From Sipunculus nudus (Eukaryota > Annelida > Sipuncula > Golfingiida > Sipunculidae): a stretch of DNA of 64,000 nt. Below the pieces are notes generated by a model that saw nothing but the letters and a program-made list of their open reading frames with translations, was not told the DNA's origin and ran no database searches. This document shows, piece after piece, positions 23,701 through 32,895 of the stretch. Made by a program: the position numbers and the translations under genes. Location of the stretch: contig CM049309.1 in the NCBI GenBank assembly GCA_026874595.1, forward strand, positions 22,491,033 to 22,555,032, given 5' to 3'. Within the stretch, counting starts at the first letter, position 1. Each line of letters starts with the position of its first letter.

Positions 23701-26482
23701 GTCTAATATGCAACAGAAAGATCTGGTCTGGTTGTTATCTTCTGATATCACTTAGTGAGATCTGGTATGGTGGTTAAAGTCTGATATCACACAGAATAAT
23801 CTAGTCTCTATTACACAAAGAGATTTAGTCCAGTGGCTATAGTCCGATATAACACAGAGAGATCTTGTCTGTTGGTTATAGTCTGATATCATACAGAGAG
23901 ATCTGGTCCCGTGGTTATAGTCTGATATTTCACATAGAGATCTGGTCCAGTGGTTATAGTCTTATATTACAAAGAGATATCTAGCCTCATGGTTATAGTC
24001 TGATATCACACTGAGATATATAGTCTCGTGAACATAGACTGATATCACACAGAGAGATCTGGTCTGGTGGTTATAGTCTGATATCACACAGAGATATCAG
24101 GTCTCGTTGTTCAAGTGTGATATCATACAGAGAAATCAAGTCCCGTGCTTATAGTCTGATATCACACAGAGATATCTAATCTCATAGTCTGATATTACAA
24201 AGAGAGATCTAGTCACATGGTTATAGATGATATCACACAGAGATATCTAGTCTCGTAGATATAGACTGATATCACAGAGAGCTGGTCTTGTGGTTATAGT
24301 CTGATAACACACAGAGATATCTGGTTCCTTGTTCAAGGCTAATATCACACAGAGAAACCTAGTCCCGTTCTTATACTCTGATATCACACAGAGATATCTA
24401 ATCTCATATTTAAAGTCTGATATAACACAAGGATATCTAGTCCCGTGGTTATAGTCTGGTATTACATGGAAAGATCGAGTCCCATGGTTTTACTCTGATA
24501 TCACACAGGGATGTCTAGTCTCATGGTTATAGTCTGATATCTCACAGAGATATCTAGTCTCATGGCTATAGTCTGATATCACACAGACAGATCTGGTCTG
24601 GTGGTCATAGTCTGATATCTCAGAGAGATATCCAGTCTCGTTGTTCAAGTCTGATATCACACAGAGAAATGTAGTCCCGTGGTTAAAGTCTGATATCACA
24701 AAGAGATATCTAGTCTCGTGGTTAGGATTTGATGTCAAAGCGAGATATCTAGATAATCTATTGACTTAGATTCGTGTTTATAGTCTGATATAAAACAGAG
24801 AGATCCGTTCATGTGGTTATAGTCTGATATCATACAGTCGGCCCAGTCTCGTGGTTAGGGTCTGGTCCCTATCATACCGAGATATCTAGTCCCGTGGATA
24901 TAGTCTCATATTATACAGAGATATCTAGACTCATAGTTAAAGTCTGATAATACAACAGGGATATCTAGTCTCATGGTTAAAGTCTGATATCTGACAGACA
25001 CATCTAGTGCGGTGGTTATAGTTTGATATCACACAGAGATATCTAGTCCCTATCACACCGAGATATGCAGTCCCGTGGATAAAGTCTGATATCGCAGATA
25101 GATATCTTGTCCCTATCACACCGAGAGATCTAGTCCCGTGGTTATACTCTGATAATACACAGAGATGTCTACTCACGCGCTTATAGTCTGATATCACATA
25201 GAGATATCTAGTCCAATTGATAAAGTCTGATATCACACAGGGATGTCTAGTCTCATGGTAATAGTCTGATATCACACAGGGAGATCTTGTCTGGTGGTCA
25301 TAGTCTGATATCACACAGAGATATATAGTCTCGTTGTTCAAGTCTGTTATCACACAGGGAAATCTAGTCCCGTGCTTATAGTCAGGTATCACATAGAGAT
25401 ATCTGATCTCATTGTTTAAGTCTGATATAACACAAGGAGATCTAGTCCCGTGGTTATTGTCTGAAATCACACAGAGATATCTAGTTCCTTGGTAAATTCT
25501 GATATCACAGAGAGATATCTAGTCCCTATTACACCGAGATATCTTATACCTTGGTTATAGTCTGATATCACACAGAGAGATGTAGTCCCGTGGTTATAAT
25601 CTGATATGCAACAGACAGATCTGGTCTGGTTGTTATCTTCTGATATCACACAGTGAGATCTGGTCTGGTGGTTATAGTGTAATATCACACAGAGAAATCT
25701 AGTCCCGTGGTTAATGTCTGATATCACAAAGAGAAATCTAGTCTCGTGGTTACGATTTGATGTCACACAGAGATATCTTGATAATATAGAGACCTAAATT
25801 CGTGTTTATAGTCTGATATAAAACAGAGAGATCCGGCCATGTGGCTATAGTCTGATATCATACAGTCGGTCCAGTCTCGTGGTTAGGGTCTGGTCCCTGT
25901 CATACCGCGATATCTAGTCCCGTGGATATAGTTTGATATCAAACAGAGATATCTAGTCCGGTGGTTATAGTTTGATATCACACAGAGATATCTAGTCCCT
26001 ATCACACGAGATATGCAGTCCCGTGGATAAAGTTCGATATCACACAGAAAGATTTAGTCTCGTGGTTATCTTCTGATATCATTCAGTGAGATCTAGTCTC
26101 TTTGTTATAGTCTCATATCACACAGAGATATCTAGTCCCGTGGTTAAAGTTAAAATCTGATATCAAACAGAGATATCTAGACCCTTGGTTATTGTCTGAC
26201 CAAACAGGTTATCTAGTCACATGATTAAAATCTGATATCACACAGAGATACCTAGCCCAGTGGTTATAATCTGATATCACACAGAGATATCTTGTCTCAT
26301 TGTTAAAGTCTGATATCACCCACAAATATTTATCGCATTCAACTTTTCACTTTGCTTTACTGGTCTTCGGGTCTGTTCGCCTTCCTGTTGATTTAGTACA
26401 GGTCGCAAGTGATTTTGTCATTTATTTTTTTTTCTTTTTCCTAGGCTGATTATGATTTGTTCCTTTCATATTTACATTGTAG
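20773..26482 (+). other. Intron separating the ectodomain exon from the PAN exon
   Basis: Begins GTACAT and ends TTTACATTGTAG. Donor and acceptor are both phase 1, so splicing creates a GTG codon and keeps the frame. About 4.9 of its 5.7 kb is the 39-bp minisatellite. The unique ends are about 630 bases on the left and 150 on the right. Confidence 0.55.
21405..26325. repeat. Intronic minisatellite, 39-bp unit, roughly 125 diverged copies
   Basis: The core unit on the + strand is GTGGTTATAGTCTGATATCA followed by CACAGAGAGATCTAGTCTC, 39 bases. Units vary mainly in the tail (AGATCT, AGATATCT, AGAAATCT), in GTGGTTATAG versus TTGTTCAAG, and in CTCG/CCCG. Indels and truncated units such as CCTATCACACCGAGA occur. 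Two longer periods are visible: 117 bp (three units) at about 22040-22310, and a block near 24750-24915 repeated about 1028 bases later at 25780-25930. Because 39 is divisible by three, the minus strand has long open frames with a 13-residue repeat. GATATC and AGATCT palindromes recur in most units. Confidence 0.95.
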
Positions 26483-26751
26483 TGGTGACACCATCATGCA
26501 GTCGCTCTGCCTTTCCCGGCAATTGGGCCAGGAAGGACAAAGGCTACCTGGTCTACAGGAACGATTCTCAAATCATGAATGTGGGAACCCGAGTTACGTG
26601 TGCTGTTACCTGTCATGATAAAGGTTGGTGCAGAAGTTTCACATTTTCCTCACTCAGCAACATCTGCTACCTGAATGTGGATGTTCTCGACCACACTATG
26701 TCAGGTTATGAGAAGCAAGAGGAGGCAGAATATTACATCCCGGAAAGATGA
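26483..26751 (+). CDS. Terminal exon: PAN/Apple-like domain and stop codon
   Basis: The exon starts after TTGTAG and runs 89 codons to a TGA at 26749-26751. It reads CSRSAFPGNW, a polar stretch, then cysteines in CAVTCHDKGWC, RSFTF, ICYLN and a final EAEYYIP. The spacing C...C-x3-C-x5-C...C, with the aromatic CRSFTF and CYLN blocks and the terminal YY-x-P, fits the PAN/Apple fold of secreted protease and adhesion proteins. PAN domains mediate protein or carbohydrate binding. With the upstream exons the predicted product is about 310 residues: signal peptide, unknown ectodomain, PAN domain. The phase matches the donor at 20772. The frame is also open for ten codons upstream of the acceptor, so the exact start depends on the splice. 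Confidence 0.65.
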
Positions 26752-27120
26752 ACTATTCTGTTTGTCGCAGACGTTCAGAAGGAGCTGGTGATGATGGAAA
26801 CGTATTTGGACATATGCTGATGAACCAATGTTGTGACCTACTAAGGAATTTAAGATAACCAAAACTGTTATCCTTTTCTTTTTTTATGCAGGCATCAAAA
26901 TGTTTATTTTGTCCATCTGTGCGTCCCACCCCTTTATCTTTTCAATTACCTCAAAAGCCCTGCTGCATTATCCTCCAAATAGCATAGGAATGTTATGTGA
27001 TTGCATTAATGCATCATTGTTGAGCTGCTTCATGCCTTTTAAACCCTTCTTTTCGGTTTTACTTGCAATAAATCATAAAATAAGAATACTTAAGCGCCAA
27101 AAACATACAGATTCTTTATA
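26752..27120 (+). other. Putative 3'UTR with polyadenylation signal
   Basis: AATAAA occurs at 27067-27072, about 320 bases after the stop, and a second at about 27133. Otherwise the stretch is AT-rich without features. The 73-codon frame from 26900 has no support. Confidence 0.4.
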
Positions 27121-27362
27121 GCCATTGAAAAAAATAAATACTTAATTGAATTGAACTCTTAAGAAAATTGTTTTTTAATGGAACCTTTAATTCTTATGGT
27201 ATGGGATTTTCTGGTTTCATATGTAAGTGATTTTATCTCATGAATCGATGTATCAGATAACAAATTTGGCAGAAGTTTTTATGACTGCTAAGTGATGTTC
27301 GCTAGCGGATGGAACCACATTTGCTTGACCTATTCTGTGCTAGGTGAAACGGTAGTTTTATT

Positions 27363-28570
27363 TACCTCAGCTGACTGAAAGTCACCTGAGCTATAGCGAT
27401 GACTCTTTGTCCATCGTCGATAATCGACCCCTCCGAACGAATGTCCGTTAGCAGAGCACAAATCTTAACCGCTGAACCTAGATACTTCTGAGCATCCAAG
27501 GTCCATGAAAATATCTGCCTGACCAAATGGAATTAGATTACCGCGGCCTATATTATCTGAATTATGGGGCCTGTTGTTGTTTTTGTTCCCAAGAATAATT
27601 ATACAAATGATACACAGCTCAAGAATCTTAATAGCTAATGCATTGATTGCCGTGATTCTTACCATGCATATTGACCATGGAGTGTATGATCAGTTTCTGA
27701 AGGCTGTATTTTAACGCATTATTTTCTCTTCTTTTGAAACCTTCATATAAAGCTGGTGGAGGAGAACAAACCTTATACCTAGGGACTTCTCACTGTATAT
27801 CCTGGGATGTCCCAGGCAAAACTCCTTGGAAAACTGAAATTGGTTCTTTCTGATCTTTATATTTTGCGAACTATGGTTCAAAAACATAACTTGTAGCGCC
27901 AAGTGACTCGAACAGGGTGCATATTGTATTCATATGGATAAGAATCTTCTGATATGAGATTCAGATAGGTCCTGGATAAATCTCTAAGGAAATCTGAAAT
28001 TAGGTAACGGTGACCTATATTCTGCCTATTGAGGGCAAAAAACATGTATCTGAGCTCCCTGAAAGTCAGATGGGCACATATTGTATCCCCTAACCCACAA
28101 ACCGTAAACGTTAGACCTAGAAACTTCTGACTGTACATCCAGGGAGGTATCAGGCAAATCTCCTTGAAAACCTGAAATAAAGTAATGGTAATCAGTTTTC
28201 TGCTAACAAATCTCCAAAAATAAGATTTTAAGCATCCAGACATGCAGGCACCAATTGTGCAGGCACCAATTGTATCGACTAGACCGAGAGTCTTCTAAAG
28301 TAACACCTAGGGAAGTCTTGGGCAAGTTTCCTTTGAATCTAAAATTGGATCACTGTGACATATATTCTGTGATTTATGGATAGTAAACATGAGTATAGAA
28401 CTGATAAAATCAGATGGGCATAAAATAATTCTACTGGAGAAAATTCAAGGAGGTCCAGGGCAATTTCAGGGCAAATCTCCTTCAGCACCTGAGATAAGGT
28501 CATGATTAACCGTGTTCTATGAGCTGTAAGAAAACCTAATTTTGAACACCCGATGAGTCAGACAGGATAC
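27363..28570 (+). repeat. Dispersed composite repeat, long copy with about 165-bp internal units
   Basis: Starts CTCAGCTGACTGAAAGTCAC, then GAGCTATAGCGATGACTCTT, GTCCATCGTC and GTCCGTTAGCAGAGCACAAATC. The body repeats a diverged phrase CAGGCAAA(T)CTCCTTGAAAACCTGAAAT at about 27810, 27975, 28152, 28320 and 28470, a spacing of roughly 150-180 bases. The minus-strand frames of 60-121 codons inside it are repeat-derived. No 3' terminus is recognisable. Confidence 0.6.
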
Positions 28571-29488
28571 AAATTGTAACTATTGGATCTGGAATTTTTT
28601 TTAACAGCAAAACGGATGGCAAACGTCCATGGCAACTATACAGCCAAATCGGGCGTATACAAGACAAAGAGATACGTCGTGATCACTGACGGTGAATCAA
28701 CGTGTCAGATTTATTTATATTTATTTAGATACATATCTGTTGAAATGCACTTGAGAAACCTGAATAAGGGAGCTTTGCTGTTAATCCAAGATTTGCTGTA
28801 TTAATTGGATGACAAAAACAGGGCCTCTTACTAACTATTATGGAGATATTTTTTTAGTTATCCATGTCATCAAAATACTTCTGAAGAATGTGTGTGAAAT
28901 ACAAACAGCTTAGTTTCATACATATATATTTATATATATTTATACCTTTGGTCATATTTGATTCATATAAAATTTATAAACATTACGTTTATATTAATTA
29001 CAAACTATATCCAAGTATATATGAAATTTACATTTGTCTTAGGATTCATATGTGTCAACATTACGAAGAAATGGTCATGTTTGCAGTTGGATTTACATTT
29101 CTTTTAATAAGTAACTTGTAAATACTTGCACATGTTTATGATAGATGTATGTATAAAGAGTTCATGTCGTTGGATTCTTGTTGTAGCCTGAATCCACCTA
29201 AGAAATCACATGCCTATAAATTTTGTTCGTCATCTTTGATAAACTTTCACTAAATGACATAAACCGTGCCCCAATTAGCTTTTTAGGATTATTGAATAAA
29301 TTATCCATTTAACCAAAAGAACACGGGACGCATGTTTGAATTTCGAGCAGTTCATATTTAATAATTAGATCTTTCTCACAGCTCATATTTTTATTAGAAA
29401 ACTTTTACCTTTATGTATTTTATTGTTTACGAAAAGCACCCTCTATAGTCCAAGCTTAATGAGACATTATAATATTTTTTGGTAAACA

Positions 29489-29550
<62 letters not shown>

Positions 29551-29714
29551 CTTTTATTTGTTTTATCATAAAAATATGGTCTGTTAGCAAAATGTTATTG
29601 ATAAAGATTATTGTAATTATTCATCTCGATTGAATCATATTTCTTTCCTTGGGTTTTGAATTAAGAATATTTCTTTTGTGTGACAGCAGTATTTCAAGAA
29701 GAAGAGAAATAGGT

Positions 29715-29765
<51 letters not shown>

Positions 29766-30176
29766 TAAATCGATACATGTATATATACAAACACAAGTTA
29801 GATAATCAGAGTTATTGTTTATTCTTATATCCAAGTATATATTTAATGTACATTTATCTTAGTATTTATATGTATCAACATTACGAAATGGTGTTCTGTC
29901 TGCAGTTGCATTAACACATCTATTAATTAATAACTTATTAATACTTGCACATGTTTATGATAGATGTATTTATAGAGAGTTCATGTCGTTTGATGCTTGT
30001 GGTAAACTGAACACACCACAGAAATCCCATGCCTATGACTTTGATAAGAACAGTGCCCAGATGACCTGTCTTTTTTTTTTTTTTGGGGGGGGGGGGGGGT
30101 AATTAAATAAATTACGAATGTAACCATGGAATCTTGTGTTTGAAATGTGAGCAGTTAATATTTCTATAATAGTTTG

Positions 30177-30541
30177 CCGACCCATATGTGTATTTGCACA
30201 CTTCATAAGAACCAGCGAAGAGATGTCACAGGGATTTTCTGTAGCTCAGTGGTTAGAGCAGACGACCGGCAATCGGAAAGTCATGGGTTTGATTCCCATC
30301 GGCAGTGATCCGACATTTCTGTGTATTCATGTTCCATTTCTATCTACAATGAACCAGCATGGCTGTTCTTACAACTCTCTATATAATATATGCCGCACAC
30401 CATTAAAGGTCACAAATTCTCCGTGCTACATACAAATACGTGCTACGTGTGTCGACACGTATTGGGAAGCACTTTGACGTCACTACTTTGACGTCCCGTT
30501 TCTGCTTGCTATAAATGTGTGCAAATACACAAAGGGGTCGG
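30177..30541. mobile_element. MITE-like element with ~30-bp terminal inverted repeats
   Basis: The left end (30177-30207) starts CCGACCC and contains GTGTATTTGCACAC. The right end (about 30511-30541) is its reverse complement, GTGTGCAAATACAC then GGGTCGG. About 27 of 31 positions agree. The interior of about 300 bases carries a tRNA-like SINE head and no coding sequence. The target duplication is not clear. Confidence 0.6.
30231..30312 (+). ncRNA. tRNA-derived SINE head (copy 1)
   Basis: Pol III A-box TAGCTCAGTGG at 30242-30252 and B-box GGTTTGATTCC at 30286-30296, spaced as in tRNA genes. The outer bases GGGAT and ATCC can pair as a short acceptor. The anticodon stem does not fold cleanly, so this is a SINE head rather than a working tRNA gene. 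Confidence 0.6.
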
Positions 30542-30620
30542 GGATCTGTTGTAGCTCAATGGTTAGAGCAGACGACGAGCAATGGGAGGTCATGGGTTCG
30601 ATTCTAAGTGGACCCACTTT
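30541..30620 (+). ncRNA. tRNA-derived SINE head (copy 2)
   Basis: A-box TAGCTCAATGG at 30552-30562 and B-box GGTTCGATTCT at 30595-30605. The sequence between them matches copy 1 (GTTAGAGCAGACGAC). It starts exactly where the right inverted repeat of the preceding element ends, and the post-B-box sequence differs from copy 1 after about 25 bases. Confidence 0.6.
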
Positions 30621-30647
30621 TCTGAGTAATCATGTCAATTTCTTATA

Positions 30648-30803
30648 CAGTGGAACCACGCCTTTCTACCGCTCCTGAATTACGACCGACCCCAAAATTA
30701 TGATTATTTTACTTGGTCCCGAATATATAACCCAAGTAACTTTGTGTAGTTCCATCGTACAGTGAGCCAGCTTCGAGGCGGTCGTAATTGTGGGGTTCCA
30801 TTG
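30648..30803. mobile_element. Pogo/Tigger-like MITE, 156 bp
   Basis: Starts CAGTGGAACCAC directly after TA and ends GGGGTTCCATTG. Subterminal AATTACGACCG on the left is matched by CGGTCGTAATT on the right. TA-flanked CAGTGGAACC ends are typical of pogo-like non-autonomous elements. The flanking base pair after the right end is TG, so the TA duplication is imperfect. Confidence 0.5.
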
Positions 30804-31300
30804 TGCATGGTACTCAATTATCAGAGTAATTACTTTTTCATATATCCATGTATATGTATCAAATGTACATTTATCTTAGGATAAATATTTTATATGCATA
30901 AACATTTCGAAAAAGTGTCGTGTTTGCAATAGCATATATTATTAATAACGTTGTTAATACTTGCACGTGTTGATGATAGATGTTTGTGTCAAACGTATAT
31001 GTCGTTGGATGCTTGTTGTAACGTCATCTTTCATAAACTTTTTCTAAATGACATGAACCGTGCCCCAATTAGCTGTAGCGGGTAATTAAATAAATTATCT
31101 ATGAACCAAAAGTACACGGGAAGCATGTGTTTGAATCATGAGCAATTTTTTTACTTTATATCTTTGATTAGATTCTTTTCTTAGTACATTTTATGAATAG
31201 TAGACAATTTTAACTTTATTTATTTTATTGTTTAAGATAATACGGTCTAACAGCACCGTCTGTAGTTCAAGCTTAATAAGACTTTTTATGCACACATATA

Positions 31301-32895
31301 CAGCATGGAACATGACCCTTGGTCATTTATTGAAACTAGTTTGGGAGTATTTAAAGTATTATATCATTGTGTTTATTCTTTGAATGACTAAATGTTCCAT
31401 GCAAATGTCTGGGAAAATATCTGGATATGGTCGTGTAATTTACATCAATTCCGATGGCATGTCATGCATGGATTAGAATGATGTAATTGTAAAAATAATA
31501 AAATTGCATGGACGAAATATACTTGTTTGTTATTTTTAGGACAATGTGTATACATGTATATGTTTTGGGTTCAAATGTTGTGTGCGAGGACACGTAGCTC
31601 TGGGTAGCTCCTCGACAAAAATTATCTTAATTGACCCAACCCCCACCGTCCTCATGTTCCGCACCTTTGACCTATTTATGCTAATGAGCCTCAAAAGGTC
31701 CTACACAAAAGGCTTTACATTTATATGGTTGCGAAAGTTATTCATAAACAACAGTGACGTCACAGTGACGGCACAAAGATCGGTTGACGTTATCAACTGG
31801 AATTATTACATCTCTGTTCCCCAGTGTTGAACATACAGATAATTATCATTGTGAAGTGTATTGCCATATTTCGGATTATTTGTTTCCTACGAATTTAGTG
31901 CAAGGTCAAACATTATTATTCACTCAGCTGTCGGCGGAATAGGAATCATGTAAACTGTCTCCTGTGTATAATAAAAATATACCGGAAAAACACACGGACA
32001 TGGTTTCTGGTTCAGACTATACATTTTTATCTGATTTGAAGAGTCTCTCACACTTTGCAATTATTTCGCCTGCCAGGTCATTGCCTGTTTACATTATACC
32101 AACGGTAACTTGATTGATTGGTTTCTCTCATACTTCTTAACTCATGATTATTCATTGAATGGGCATGCCATTAAGGTCACATAAAATTTATGGTTGGATC
32201 AAAATCCAAGCGCGCTTTGTTTGCAATGTACCCATCCTTTATTCTTCTGGGTGTAGTTTTAAAATATTCATTGTACTCTGGAATACCCGACATTTAGAAC
32301 CCAAGCACAAAAGTATATAACAACTTCGATTTGAAATATTTTTCAGATGAATTCAAGTTTATGAAAAATTATAACGTTATCGTTGTTAGATATTTCGGCA
32401 TGTTTACTTGCTTGCACGCATTATTTTCTGTCTAGGTATGTAACTTTGTAGATACATATGAAAATAAAAAAAATTATTTCCACGCAAAAGGATCAAGAAT
32501 GAATCTTAATAATATCAGCGAATTGAATTTAAACCAAATTCAGTGATTATCCATCATTCTATTATATAAACATATAAAACGGGGGACTTGTACGTCTTGT
32601 TGACGAGCTGAACTTCTTCATTGATGCTTTAAGCCAGGTACATTGTCCCATGAAGAAGACCAGAGATGCAATCACTTATTGCACTTTTATCAAAAACACC
32701 AATTTTATCAATTTTAACATTCCATTAAATGCACAAAAGAAATTTAGAATGAATCCGTGTTAATTTCTGGATATTCTTTACAAATATTTTAATTAAGAGG
32801 TATTCCGGTTTGTATTTGATGAACCATTTCTGCATTATAAATTATATCCGTTTGGGAAATTTCACACCTTTCAAAGGAATAATTTATAGATTTTT
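31301..32895. other. Gene-free stretch
   Basis: A 94-codon open frame (31546-31830) contains a CRE-like GTGACGTCAC at about 31756, but I see no domain or splice context. Otherwise AT-rich without repeats that I can name. Confidence 0.4.

Larger units (their letters stand above)
28880..31300. repeat. Segment present in three diverged tandem copies, two with insertions
   Basis: Shared ordered phrases are CCAAGTATATAT, ACATTTATCTTAG, CAACATTACGAA, ACTTGCACATGTTTATGATA, GATGT, GTTCATGTCGTT and CCCCAATTAGCT. Copy A is about 28980-29470, copy B about 29820-30175 and copy C about 30840-31290. Copy B breaks where the inverted-repeat element begins at 30177. (TA)n tracts at 29492-29548 and 29719-29761 lie between copies A and B, and a T14-G15 homopolymer pair at 30071-30099 lies within copy B. 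Confidence 0.7.

Noticed and set aside
21566-25766. Protein-coding genes on the minus strand of the 39-bp array
   Set aside because: The frames exist because the unit length is divisible by three. They are repeatedly broken by stops and indels, and unit variation shows no coding signature.
21405-26325. CRISPR array
   Set aside because: Units are tandem with no unique spacers, all parts of the unit vary, and the context is a eukaryotic intron.
30231-30620. Two functional tRNA genes
   Set aside because: A- and B-boxes are intact, but the anticodon arm and acceptor do not fold convincingly, and both are embedded in repeat sequence. SINE heads fit better.
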